DNA of 64,000 bases, taken from assembly GCA_930367215.1 (NCBI GenBank), contig OV884057.1:104371284-104435283 (forward strand). Reading direction: 5' to 3'. Position 1 is the stretch's first letter. Each line of letters begins with the position of its first letter. The notes beneath the pieces are model-generated. The model did not search any database and had not been told where the DNA came from. It saw only the letters and a list, made by a program, of their open reading frames with translations. The position numbers were made by a program, and so were the translations under genes. This DNA comes from Pollenia angustigena. Taxonomy: Eukaryota; Arthropoda; Insecta; Diptera; Polleniidae. This document shows, piece by piece, positions 12,353-22,941 of the stretch.

Positions 12353-12894
12353 TGTTTAATTGGTGACTGATTTTAGACACAATTAAAAGGAAAAGGGTAA
12401 TTTGCGATAAATTAATTTAATTAAAAAAGCGAAAGTAGAGAGAAATAAGGAAAGGGTCGTTTGGCTAGTGGTGCTTCGCACCATGGGATGTTAGGAAAAA
12501 AAAAACAGTATTTGACTGCTTTTGAAAAGATGGGCAGGAGGGGATTCCTGATTGAGTTGGAGATTGTGGGCAGGAGGGGGTTCCTGTTCTCTGGGGATTT
12601 TTAGATAAAAACCAACGGCAACTTATTTTCAATTCAATGTACTTACATTTATTTGTGTATACTTAGGGTTTTTTTTTTTGTTGATACAATGGTGGGAAAT
12701 AATTGTTGATGATGTTGATGGGGAAGCCGCAGGATGCCTTGTTGGTTCGGTAGCTCAAGAGGAACTGAACTCAATACAAAAAGTACGAATTAAAAATCTG
12801 CTCAAACGCGGCGAATATTATTAAATAGGAAATAAGTCACAATAGTTTAACCCAGAGCTGGAGACGTTAGTACAGCCCTGTTTTGCCTTAAACA
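12353..12894 (-). repeat. BEL1 5' LTR
   Basis: 542-bp LTR carrying the presumed promoter of BEL1, flanked on its outer side by the target duplication TAGAT at 12895-12899. It is the upstream LTR because transcription runs to lower coordinates. Confidence 0.96.
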
Positions 12895-13082
12895 TAGATA
12901 GATATATATTTTTCAACATGCAACAGTTCTACTTGTAATAATATCAACGTTTAAGCACGAATAACAAAATCTTTTAAATTAAAATTTTGTATTCCCAAAA
13001 ATTTCTTTGATAATAAAAGTGAAAATTTAATTTTATATAAAAATGCGTTGGTATTCAGCTTGCTGTTTTTGACAACAAGCAT
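12895..13082. other. Short AT-rich gap between BEL1 and Jockey copy C
   Basis: Target duplication of BEL1 followed by AT-rich sequence. A short imperfect inverted repeat (CAGCTTGCTG and GACAACAAGC around 13056-13081) abuts the Jockey fragment. No gene seen. Confidence 0.5.
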
Positions 13083-13210
13083 GGGTTTCAGAGACGAGAA
13101 GCACATCCATTTCGTGCATTTGAAGAAAATGTGCTACTTCTTGTTTATGTTGGGAGAGCCCGTTTAAATTCAACATATTTTTAACTGGTTCATTTTTTAT
13201 TTAGTAGAAC

Positions 13211-13585
13211 TTTTTATTTATTTATTTATTTATTTATTTAATATATAATTAGGTCTATGGATAAATCCTTACAGCCTAATACAAATGAGTATTTAACTTA
13301 AGTATAATATTACGTTTAACAATATTTAAATCCAGAGAAAAATCAATAAATTCAAACATTTCATTGAAGCAACAACACAGTTTTCTAAATGGGTCTGCCA
13401 TAGCATAGTTAGTTCGGAAAGTTTTTATAAATAAGGGATTATAGTACCGTACCGTACGTCGTGGAATGTTAAATGATAAACTACTTAATAAAAAATTCGA
13501 GCATACTTTTCCATTTATTAAGTTAATTACAAATGAGACATTTAGCATAACTCTGCGACTTTTCAGTGTTGGCAAACGTATTAAC
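13211..13585 (-). mobile_element. 3' fragment of another non-LTR element in copy C
   Basis: At 13211-13240 there is a (TTTA)n run, the typical 3' tail of a fly non-LTR element on the minus strand. Upstream of it on the minus strand a 99-codon frame (13276-13575) ends in a hydrophobic and basic stretch (RYYNPLFIKTFRTNYAM) that resembles the C-terminus of a CR1/Jockey-type reverse transcriptase protein. Copies A and B are uninterrupted at the same point (AGTAGAACTTGCAGG), so this is a 5'-truncated insertion. The target duplication is not clear; only AAC is shared. Confidence 0.65.
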
Positions 13586-13943
13586 TTGCAGGAGCATGTT
13601 TTGGTTTCGCATCATTTCCTGACACATGTTCTCCATGGTGGCCATGAAGTTATTCATAATTTGAACTAGATTTTCAATTGAGCCCGATATGTCTGCAGAA
13701 GGTATTTGTGGAGATTCCTTAAGAACATTAGCGTATGAAGGTTGGTTTGCGTTAGCTACTTTCGCAGGATTATGTCCGTGGGAGTTTTCTTTCAGGACTT
13801 GGGCATATTTTTTTTTTTTTTAATTAATTTAATTTTATTATTGAATCTTTCTGATCGAAATTTACAATATGTATTCAAATCTTAATTCTACTTGTTGTTT
13901 ATTAGTTGTTACCAATGTAACCACTAACTTCTGTATTCAATTT

Positions 13944-15561
13944 TTAAAAATGTCTTCTAGTTAGGCTCAAAGCATCGGTTCTTTTTAGCCTCTGGTGATC
14001 TTCGAACTGAAGCAGACCCCGAGCGAGGTAGTTAGGGTGGGCCATTAGTTTATCGATGTAGCTAATTGAATATTTTTTAATTTCCTCCTGGATAGTGGGA
14101 ACGTTGAGATCTCTGTGGGTAATATCATTACGTATATACCATGGTGTGCAGACAATTTGTCGTAATATTCTAGACTGTCTTCTTTGAAGCTTTTGGATGT
14201 TAGATGCGCATGCAGTACCCCATAATTGGATGCCATATGTCCATATTAGCTTTATGATGGACTTGTATAAGAGAATTTTGTTGTCTAAAGACAAGTTTGA
14301 GTTTCGACCGAGAAGCCAATGTAGTTGAGCTGCTTTAAGTTTCATAGCCGTTATGTTTGCTTCAATATGACGAGACCAGGTCAAGCGTCTATCTATATGA
14401 ATTTTCAAGTACTTAACATGGTTTTCTACCGGAACAGTGATGTTATTTATTTTTACAGCTGGGCACGTTTGTCTTCTGAGCGTGAAAGCTAAGTGAGCAC
14501 ATTTTTCTAGCCAGGCCTCTAGTTCATTGATGTGGGACTGCAAATTTTGCGATGCGACTTTTGGGTCATGATTAACGCTAATAAATGCTGTGTCGTCTGC
14601 AAATGTAGAGGTATGCGTGCTCAGATTTGTTGGCATATCCGCTGTGTATATAATATATAGTAACGGTCCTAGTATGCTGCCTTGGAGGACACCAGCAGTA
14701 ATTTTCTTGAGGGGGGAGTATTTATCTTGCGATCTTACTATGAATGTTCTGCCTGTTAGATAGCTCTCCAAAAGCTTGTGAGTGTTTTGAGGAAGCATTC
14801 GTGTTATTTTAATGAGTAGCCCATCATGCCAAACTTTGTCAAATGCTTAGAAAATGTCTATAAACAGGGCTGGGCAGTATTGCTTTTTTTCAAACGCCGA
14901 TCTAATTAGGGTGACAATTCTATGCACTTGTTCTATTGTACCATGTTTCGCTCTGAATCCGAACTGGTGATCCGGGATGATGTCGTGTTCGTTTAGATGA
15001 GGAGTTATACTTAAAACGAATATTTTTTCGAAAAGCTTCGATAGGATTGATAATAAGCTTATCGGTCTGTACGACGCTACCTGGCTAGCATCTTTCCCTG
15101 GATTGGGAATCATAACAATTATAGACCTCTTTCACGAGGATGGGAAGTATCCGACTCTTAATATCGCGTTAAAAATTAGCAGCAAGATTCTAGAAGCAGA
15201 CGATGGTAAGTTTCTTATCATTGACCCTGTGATGCGGTCAGATCCGGGAGATTTTCTAATATTTTTCTATTGCACATTTTACTTGAGTTATGTGAAATTT
15301 TATTGGATGGTTTACCTTATCAGGAATGATTGGACGACAGGAACAATGTGGAGTGAAAACTTTCTCAAGGTGGCCCGCGAAAGCGTTTAATTTTTCATTT
15401 GTGTTTTTGGCCCAAGTGCGGTTTTCCAGTCTTAATGGGAATTCTTGGGTTATAAGGCATTTCATATGCCGTACAGCCTTCCATAATCTGTAATTCGAGT
15501 TTTTTGTGGCATCTAGGCTGTTTAAATAGCCTTCTACTGTAGACTCGTGGTTCTGTCTCAA
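13944..15561 (-). pseudogene. Jockey-like ORF2 (RT), copy C, broken
   Basis: Reverse transcriptase of the Jockey clade in at least three frames: 15256-15561 (linker before RT), 14847-15113 (RT N-part, YRPISLLSILSKLFEK) and 13944-14798 (RT palm with GSILGPLLYIIYTADM and FADDTAF, thumb, and C-terminus ending LSLTRRHF). Stops and frameshifts separate the pieces, and a short deletion removes the WRIKVNAAK stretch kept in copy A. It cannot make a full protein. Clade assignment rests on the LG(I)xIDRRLTWxxHI and YGIQLWG signatures known for Jockey-type proteins. Confidence 0.85.
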
Positions 15562-15564
15562 TTT

Positions 15565-16100
15565 GTTGCGAAGAGTTGTCAGGCATAATTGTAGTTGGGC
15601 CTTAGTGGTTTGGGAACGACTGTTTTGCCATTGTCTTCTTCACTTCCTTTTTTCTCTGATAAGGGTCTCTATATCCGTCGATGTATTGTGAGGAGCACTT
15701 TTAACTGTCCGTTTGGTTGGGGTTGCATTTCTTGCTGCAGAATCCAAGACTTCTGTAAATCGGTCGACAGCTATTTGGATGTATATGTATATTTAGCATT
15801 GTAATCGCCAGCAGCAATGAATATCTGGCCCAATGTGGAGAAGAAGTTGAGAAATTTATCGTGTACGATTTTGTGGATCTTGGTCTCTTGGATTTGCCCT
15901 CGTCGTATTGAAACGATATAAAAATTATATTTGCTGTTTGCTCTCGCAGGTAGATGGGTGGAGGTTTGGCTTCTTTAATTACTGCTACATTAGCTGATTC
16001 TGCTTCTTCGTCGTCAAGAATGAAGATTACTGCAAATCTGTTTTGGGTTGTTGGACAGGAGCCTACTTTAGAACTTTTGTATTATTTAAGCATGCGATCC
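15565..16100 (-). pseudogene. Jockey-like gag/endonuclease remnant, copy C
   Basis: Scattered codons matching the gag and endonuclease region of copy A (42171-43310) persist here, for example the stretch equivalent to KPPPIYLREQ near 15950. Large deletions remove most of the endonuclease. No usable frame remains. Confidence 0.6.
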
Positions 16101-16107
16101 TGTTGAG

Positions 16108-18085
16108 TGGATCTAGTGTAGTATACCATAAGGGTGACTTATACAAAGTTTGAACATTCTTACGATAACAGTTCTTAAGATAAGAGATATTAAACATCGT
16201 CGTTCTATGGGGGGTAGCACTTCCCCCGCTGCTATATTATTTTAATTTTTGCGCTCAGAAGATCTTACTACCAAAAGTTCAACAAAATGCGTGCAGCGGC
16301 TCTTATTAATATTTCTATAGGTACTGCTCCTACTCTGTCTACCCCGCCCATTTTTATATTGAAATTTATAGTTTACCATAAAAGTAGCTTTAACCACGTT
16401 TGAAGGCTGTCCCTTTAATATTTCTTCAGTTGAGCAATATTTAATATATGCATCCTACGGGAGGTGTTTCCCCCTGCGCCTTCCCGCTTTATTTTTATTT
16501 TCAAAAGTGAAGTACACCATTAGAGTGACTTCCACAAAGTTTGAACATTCTCACTACAACAGTTCTTAAGATGTGCGATATTAAACATTGGCGTCCTATG
16601 GTGGGTACCACTTCCCCCGCTGCTATTTTGTTTAAATTTTGGGGCTCAGAAGATCATACTACCAAAGGTCCAACAAAATGCGTGTAGTGGCTCTTATTAA
16701 TATTTCTATCTGTGAGGGATACTGCTCCTCCCCTGTCTACCCCGCCTATTTTTATATTGAAATTTATAGTTTACCCTAATAGTAGCTCTTACCACGTTTG
16801 AAGACTTTCTCTTTAATAGTTCTTCAGTTGAGCGATATTTAATATATGCATACTATGGGAGGTGTTTCCCCCATGCGCCTACCCGCTTTATTTTTATTTT
16901 CAAAAGTGTAGTATACCATAAGAGTGACTTCCACAAAGTTTGAACATTCTCACTACAACAGTTCGTAAGATATGCGATATTAAACATTGGCGTCCTATGG
17001 TGAGTACCACTTCCCCCGCTGCTATTTTGTTTAAATTTTGGGGCTCAGAAGATCATACTACCAAAGGTCAAACAAAATTCGTGCAGTGGCTCTTATTAAT
17101 ATTTTTATCTATGAGGGATACTGCTCCTCCCCTGTCTACCCCGCCCATTTTTATATTGAAATTTATAGTTTACCCTAATAGTAGCTCTTACCACGTTTGA
17201 AGACTTTCTCTTTAATAGTTCTTCAGTTGAGCGATATTTAATATATGCATACTATGGGAGGTGTTTCCCCCATGCGCCTACCCGCTTTATTTTTATTTTC
17301 AAAAGTGAAGTACACCATAAGAGTGACTTCCACAAAGTTTGAACATTCTCACTACAACAGTTCTTAAGATATGCGATATTAAACATTGGTGTCCTATGGT
17401 GGGTACCACTTCCCCCGCTTCTATTTTATTTCAACTTTGGGGCTCAGAAGATCCTACTACTAAAAGTTCAACAAATTGCTTGCAGCGGCTCTTATTAATA
17501 TATCTTCTATGAGGGGTACTGCTCCTCCCCTGTCTACCCCGCACATTTTTATATTGAAATTTATAGTTTACTATAATAGTAGCTTTAACCACGTTTTAAG
17601 ACTCTCCCTTTAAAAGTTCTTCAGTTGAGCGATATTTAATGTATGCATCCTCTGGGAGGTATTCCCCCCTGCGCTTACCTATTTTATTTTTATTTTCAAA
17701 AGTGTAGTATACCATAAGAGTGACTTCTAGAAAGTTTGAACATTCTCACTATTACAGTTCTTAAGATATGCGATGTTAAACATTGGCGTCCTATGGGGAA
17801 AACCACTTCCCCCGCTGATACTTTATTTCAATTTCGGGGCTCAGAAGATCGTACGACCAAAAGTTCAACAAATTGCGTCCAGCGGCTCTTAAGATATGCG
17901 ATAATTAATATTGGCATCCTATGGGGGGTACCAATTCCCCTGCCCCTATCGAAAAAATAAGTAGCCTATTTTATTTTTAGGGCTCACGTGATGTTACTGT
18001 AAAAATTTCAGGAAAATCGGTTCAGTAGTTTCGGAGTCTATAAAGCGACAAACAAACAAACATACAAAAATTTTTCATTTTTATA
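16108..18085 (+). repeat. Tandem array 2 of ~390-400 bp units
   Basis: Five units with the block CAAAGTTTGAACATTCTCAC near 16149, 16535, 16934, 17334 and 17731, homologous to array 1 (287-1536). It ends in the same tail, GGAAAATCGGTTCAGTAG, then ACAAACAAACA. Units starting near 16860 and 17230 are especially alike, which suggests recent local duplication. The left edge abuts Jockey copy C abruptly, without the ACTAGCTTAACCC start seen in array 1. Recurrent plus-strand frames beginning MNILTITVLK are products of the repeat, not genes. Confidence 0.78.
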
Positions 18086-18235
18086 CCCTTCACCACAGGT
18101 GTAAAAGGGTATATATAAGTTTGTCATAACGTTTGTAATTTCCACAATATTGATTTTAGACCCCATAAAGTATATATATTCTGGGTCCATATGAGAAGAG
18201 AAGTTGATTTAACGATGTCCGTCTTACGTTTGATA
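18086..18235 (+). repeat. Dispersed fly repeat (TATACCCTTCACC type)
   Basis: Begins TTATACCCTTCACC, continues with AAGGGTATATATAAGTTTGTC and reaches GATTTAACGATGTCCGTCT. Sequences of this form are very common between genes in flies. A second, degraded member lies at 21085-21215 and shares GTTTGTCAT, CAATATTGAT and CGATGTCCGTCTG. Confidence 0.6.
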
Positions 18236-20210
18236 GGTGTTTTCCGGATAATCCAGACATTTATGTTTTACATTTATGTTACATACAGTCCACCATTTCT
18301 TGCTATTGAAATTCAGCAAGATCGGTCCACAAATGGCCTCTAATTTTTCCAAAAAAAATCCCTTGTGGTTGTTGTTTTTTTGTTTTTTTATTTGAACGAG
18401 TTGAATGTTAAGCATAAGAAACATGTACACATGCTTGTACATGATTGGTGGCTTTAATTGAAAAATACATATCTACATATTAAACTAATAATATGACGCA
18501 GTATATTATACTATAATTCTTTATTTTTAACAACGTTAATAGCTCAATGGTCTGGGCGGTTGCCCAAGAAGGTTTGTTTGTTATATTGCCGGGGTTCAAA
18601 TCTCGGCATCTCCACCTTTTCCAAACAAAAAATTTTTTAATTTTTTTTATAAATATTTCTATAAACGATTTTAAAATTATTCAGCGATTTTTGATTTTTT
18701 CATTTTATTGACAATATAAATATGAATCGTTCGCCTTACATGTGAAACAAAAACCATATTTTACAATTTGTTTTTGGCTTAAATGTAAATACCTAAGTAT
18801 GTAGTATGTACGAATATGCAAAAGTTATTTATGTGTATTGGTAGGCATTGTTTTCATGATTGTTGTTTTTTTCAGTTTTAGAGACGGATTGTTGCTATGT
18901 TTTGATAATCTCTTCTTACATTTCAATTCAAAAATCTTACACGTGTTGCCATATTATTTTTAAAAAATCTTATTATTTCTAAAAAAAATCCCATTTGTTA
19001 TTTGAAAACAAAACATTCAACAATAAGTATTTGCGTACGTAAATGTTTAATTTAATCAAAAAGCTAGAAACATTTAAGTTTGGATCAGATCTTAAAATTT
19101 GTTCACAACCTACTCTGACATTAGGCAAGGCAAAGAAATGCTAAAAATTATTTTGAAAACGCTACAAATAATTCTTAAAGTTGTTCATTATATTGTTTTA
19201 AATCCTTATACATTTAAGTGACTCATTTTAAACAAAATTAAAATAAATGGTAATATTTAAACAAGTATTTAGGTAGATTTGATATAGCATCAGATATAAA
19301 TACCACAATTGGTTAACCTTGAAATTGGAAGGCCCTCTAATAAAAACAAAATACAAACGGTTTTATAGCTATTTCGATTTAAAATAATTTACAAACATAT
19401 TTAGACCAGATTATTTTTTTATATTTTAATAAAACAGTCATCATTAATTGCGTAAAAGTTAGTTTATAACAATTTATTTTAGTCCAATACTTTAAAAATT
19501 AATCAAAAGAAGCTTAAAACATTTTTCTAAAACGCTAATAAAATGCCAAATGGAAATTTTACAGCTAAATCTAAGTTTTTGGTGCTGAATTTACTTTCAA
19601 AAATAAAAAATTCCCACACTACTTAAAAGTCTTCATTAAAAATCGCCCAAACATGCAGGGTTATCGTCTTGTAAAAAAATAAAATGAAATTTTTTTTACA
19701 ATAAAATAAGAATTATCCATTTCCATACGAAATTTCATTTTGACTACAACTATTTTTTTTAGTCAAAATTTATTATAATTTATTATAATACATAAAAAAC
19801 TTAAGTTATATCAATACCTATTCTTGAATTTTTAAAATAATTCTAAAAAAGCTAGAAACATTTAATTAAAATGCTTAAAAAAATGCGAAGCGCTTAATGA
19901 AAGTATTTTAGCTAAATTAAAATTTTTAATCTAAGTTAAGCTGCAAAATTGCCAAAATGGTCACACTGCTTAAAAACCATACAAACAAGCAGGGTTATCC
20001 ACTTTTAAAAAAAATTGTATTTAGGGAATGTTAGAAATGCCCTCATCATCTAATTTTACGACTACAAAAAACCGCTAACATAACGAACAGTGATATAGTG
20101 TCGTCAAAATATTAAAAGCAATCTTTGCCTTTTTATTGTTGACATTGATAACATATTAGTCACTTTTTTAGACAATTTATACAAAAATATATTCATATAT
20201 ACCTATATAC
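18236..20210. other. AT-rich intergenic DNA
   Basis: No credible coding region. Two degenerate related blocks occur at about 19500-19680 and 19850-20030; both contain AAACATTT, GCAGGGTTATC and a lysine-rich-looking A tract. A tRNA-like segment at 18533-18615 is listed separately. Confidence 0.5.
18533..18615 (+). other. tRNA-like segment with A and B boxes
   Basis: TAGCTCAATGG at 18540-18550 fits a Pol III A box and GGTTCAAATCT at 18593-18603 fits a B box. The T-arm pairs only partly and the acceptor ends do not pair, so it is not a working tRNA gene. A tRNA-derived SINE head or tRNA pseudogene fits best. Confidence 0.4.
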
Positions 20211-20406
20211 GGGCCTGTTCTGAAATCATACCTGTGACTTTGTGGTGTTTTGAAAGTCATACCGTTGTTGTGTTTCTTGGAGTGCTTTCTGCAATTGAAG
20301 ATCACACAAAAACGGGACGCGCTAAAATATCACACGTGTGATTTTAGTAGGCACATGTGATTTCAAATCACGTGATTTGAGTTAAAGTGATTTTCAGAAT
20401 AGGCCT
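20211..20406. mobile_element. MITE with ~20-bp inverted ends
   Basis: Starts GGGCCTGTTCTGAAATCA and ends TGATTTTCAGAATAGGCCT, which is its near reverse complement. The interior holds further palindromes such as CACACGTGTG and AAATCACGTGATTT. About 196 bp, non-coding. No clear target duplication was found, so superfamily is not assigned. Confidence 0.55.
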
Positions 20407-20420
20407 GATAATATCTTCTG

Positions 20421-21078
20421 CACAAAAGCGATTTAAAAGCATACACAATTTAAGCAATTTCTTGGTATGTTTATGTTGTATTATTGATAAATAAAAAACA
20501 TTTAAATTGGTTTGCGACTTTTATTAACCAAAACGACAGTTTACGTTTCAAAATGGTTAATGGTAACCCTGTAAAATAGTTGTGTGTTGTTTTTTTTTTT
20601 TCATTTAAAATACTTGCGGTAAACTTCTTTTTTTTTATTTAATATTACCTTCTGTATTATACACAAACAACAAACACATACATACTTTAATTTACTATTA
20701 ATAATTATTGATATCACATACTCAAATCAACAACGGCTTTACATGCGGTTCGATGGTCGAACGGTCTAAACGGTCTGCCTCCTAACAATTTCTTATTGGT
20801 CTACTGTTTCGAATCCCATTCATTCCATTTTTTTTTTTTGTTTTTTATTTTTTGTTTTTTATAAATTCTTTTTATCTAAAAACAAATTGGTCAGTTTTTC
20901 ACTTTTTAAAATTTTTAAAATATATTTATGAACTTCATACCTATACGTATATTTTATACATATTTGCCTTTTAATTTACGCTTTTTATACCCTTATTTTT
21001 ATTGATTTAATTTTTTTTTTTTTTTACTTATTTTATTTTTGTTATAATTATTTTTTTATTTTATAGGTAATTCGTTTA
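20421..21078 (+). repeat. Paired dispersed repeat, copy 1 (tRNA-like head inside)
   Basis: Homologous to 21446-22092. Shared landmarks are GCATACACAATTTAAGC, TTGCGACTTTTATTAACC, GTAAAATAGTTGTGTG, a tRNA-like segment, and then AT-rich sequence ending near TTTATAGGTAATT. The copies are clearly diverged, so they are not part of the recent segmental duplication. Confidence 0.65.
20747..20825 (+). other. tRNA-like segment in repeat copy 1
   Basis: TGGTCGAACGG at 20754-20764 (A box) and GTTTCGAATCC at 20806-20816 (B box), followed by a long T run that would end Pol III transcription. Acceptor pairing is poor. It is homologous to the clearer tRNA-Leu-like segment at 21793-21875. Confidence 0.4.
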
Positions 21079-21445
21079 CCTACATAAGTTTGTCATTCTG
21101 TTTGTTATTTCTACAATATTGATCTCAGACCATATAAAGTGTATGCATATATATTGGGTGCTTATGAGGAGAAAAGTGGATTTAACGATGTCCGTCTGTC
21201 AGTCCGTTTGTCAATTTTTATAGAAACTTAATTTTTAGGCCTGCCATATATATGACCTATAGATACGCCTTATTTATTAAAACATCGGAAATCTTTAGTA
21301 AAACATATTCTCTGCAAAACTCGGAAAAATCGATTCAGCTACAAAAAACGTATGACCTAAATAGGTATACCTACATTTTTTTTCAAATAACCATTTGCGG
21401 GATCCATAGGTATTTCCGAGTCCGAATTTTATAAACCAAGTAAAT
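21079..21445 (+). repeat. Degraded fly repeats between the pair
   Basis: 21085-21215 matches the repeat at 18086-18235. 21290-21350 contains AAAACTCGGAAAAATCGATT, which in reverse complement matches 60500-60560, so the same repeat family is present there in the opposite orientation. No gene. Confidence 0.5.
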
Positions 21446-22092
21446 CACAAAAGTGATTTCAAAGCATACACAATTTAAGCCATTGTTTGTTTTGTTTATG
21501 TTGCATTATTGATTAATAACAATCATTAAAATATGTTTGCGACTTTTATTAACCAAAACGACCGTTTTTGTGCCTTTACGTTTAAAAATATGTGATGGTA
21601 GCCCTGTAAAATAGTTGTGTGTTTTTTTTTTTTTGTTTGTTAGTAGTTTTTTTTCATTGAAAATATTCGTGGTGAATTTCTTTCCTTAACATTACATACC
21701 TCCTGCATTATACAACAACAACAAACACATACTTCATTTTACGATTAATTTAATTGATATCAAGTACTCATATCAACAACAGTTGTTTATGTGGCTCGAT
21801 GGCCGAATGGTCTTGCCGCCAGTCTGGTTTTAACAATTTTGTGTTAGCTTTGGGGGTCCGAGTCCCACTCATTACTATTTTTTTTTGGTTTTTAAAATTT
21901 TTTTTTAAACTAAAAAGAAATTGAACGGTTTTTGACTTTTTAAAATTTGTTAAATATATTTATAAATTTTATATACCTACATATATTTTCATATTTACGC
22001 CTTTTAATTTACCCTCTTTTTTATTTTATTTTTATACCCTTTTTTTAATTAATTTTGTTTATAGGTATTTTTCTCTTTTTATAGGTAATTAA
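21446..22092 (+). repeat. Paired dispersed repeat, copy 2 (tRNA-like head inside)
   Basis: Second member of the repeat described at 20421-21078, in the same direction, with the tRNA-like segment in the same relative place. Confidence 0.65.
21793..21875 (+). other. tRNA-Leu-like segment in repeat copy 2
   Basis: CGATGGCCGAATGGTCT and the following GCCAGTCTGG resemble the 5' half of a leucine tRNA. The A box TGGCCGAATGG is at 21800-21810 and the B box GGTCCGAGTCC at 21855-21865. A long variable region separates the halves and a T run follows. No CCA end and imperfect stems: a tRNA-derived repeat or pseudogene. Confidence 0.45.
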
Positions 22093-22390
22093 TTTTGTTT
22101 AAATAGTTCCGTTTCATATCTTAATGATCGGTTCAAATTTTCTTTAATTCTTATTTAATATTCAATTACCTATTCAAAGAATTGAATTTTTGAATTTTGA
22201 ATTTTTTTACTTATTTAGCACGCTAATGCTACAAGACCATTGCATATGTAACAATTTACCTATATAAAAGATGTTTTCATCGTTTGCTTTGGGTTTCTTC
22301 TTTTTTATTCAAAAGATGTCATCACGAAAACATTTTATAAAGGCAAAACGTCGTGCCAAAATTATCTTGACATAGGTTTATCATAAGAAA
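22093..22390. other. AT-rich gap before segmental copy A
   Basis: No gene seen. It ends where the PLE sequence of copy A starts abruptly at about 22391. Confidence 0.5.
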
Positions 22391-22393
22391 AAT

Positions 22394-22740
22394 ATTTTGG
22401 AAAAACTTTTAGAGACGGTGTTGGAAAATTTAACGATAAAACCCAAAATCTTGACGAAGTATGTTGATGACATTTTTAGTATAGTTCGGGAAAGTGCAAT
22501 TGAAGAAGTATTGACAAAGTTAAATAATTTTCACCATAGAATCAAATTTACTGTTGAGGAAGAGTGTAATTTTAAATTACCATATTTAGATACTATTGTA
22601 ATTAGGGAAGGTAACGTTTTAAAATTGGACTGGTACAAAAAACCAACGTCTTCTGGTCGAATAATAAACTATTTTTCGAAACACCCTAAGAGTTATTATT
22701 AATACCGCTAACAATTTAATAAAAAGAGTGCTTAGCCTAA
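22394..22740 (+). pseudogene. PLE reverse transcriptase fragment, copy A
   Basis: Encodes the second half of a Penelope-type RT: YVDDIF catalytic box, then FTVEEECNFKLPYLDT and LDWYKKPTSSGR, the PLE signature after the palm. The N-terminal part and the first catalytic motif are absent. Two bases are missing near 22693 relative to copy B (CCCTAAGAG for CCCTAAAAGAG), which closes the frame early. Non-functional. Confidence 0.85.
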
Positions 22741-22941
22741 GTGACGCTGAATTTATTTATTTTTTTTTTTATTTATTTATTTCATTTTATTTACTTAATC
22801 GAGCCCATAGGGCCATATATGATTAATACAGTATATATAATGATCACTTATTTTAGTTTGTACAAAAAGAATCGTATTTTTATAAGAATAAGAATAAGAA
22901 AATTAAATTGTTTTTTTTTTTTTTTTTTTTTTTATTCTAAT

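Larger units (their letters stand above)
1537..12894 (-). mobile_element. BEL1: complete BEL/Pao LTR retrotransposon
   Basis: An 11,358-bp element bounded by two 542-bp LTRs that run TG...CA and are flanked by a perfect 5-bp target duplication TAGAT (1532-1536 and 12895-12899). In its own orientation (minus strand) the order is 5' LTR, primer binding site, AT-rich leader, a ~3-kb tandem array, gag-pol, a small zinc-knuckle ORF and the 3' LTR. By eye the LTRs differ at one base (A at 2061, C at the matching place near 12877), so insertion is very recent. A polypurine tract next to the 3' LTR is weak (AAGGGG then GCAGGA on the minus strand, about 2079-2096). All parts needed for movement appear present. 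Confidence 0.96.
13083..16107 (-). mobile_element. Jockey-like composite, copy C (broken)
   Basis: Third, more damaged copy of the composite also seen at 40215-43760 and 53491-57005. 13083-13807 is a fragment with the end of ORF1 and the first codons of ORF2, interrupted by another element at 13211-13585. 13808-16107 is a Jockey-like element whose A-tail is the T run at 13808-13821. Both outer edges are abrupt: at 13083 right after codons for VSET, and near 16107 where the ~390-bp array takes over. Unlike copies A and B it lacks the 90-bp duplication in the RT gene, so it branches outside them. Confidence 0.85.

Noticed and set aside
20747..21875. Functional tRNA genes
   Set aside because: A and B boxes are present but acceptor and T-arm pairing fail; better read as tRNA-derived repeats.
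22397..22702. Independent RT gene of 101 codons
   Set aside because: It is the truncated start of PLE copy A, identical in content to the longer PLE copy B.
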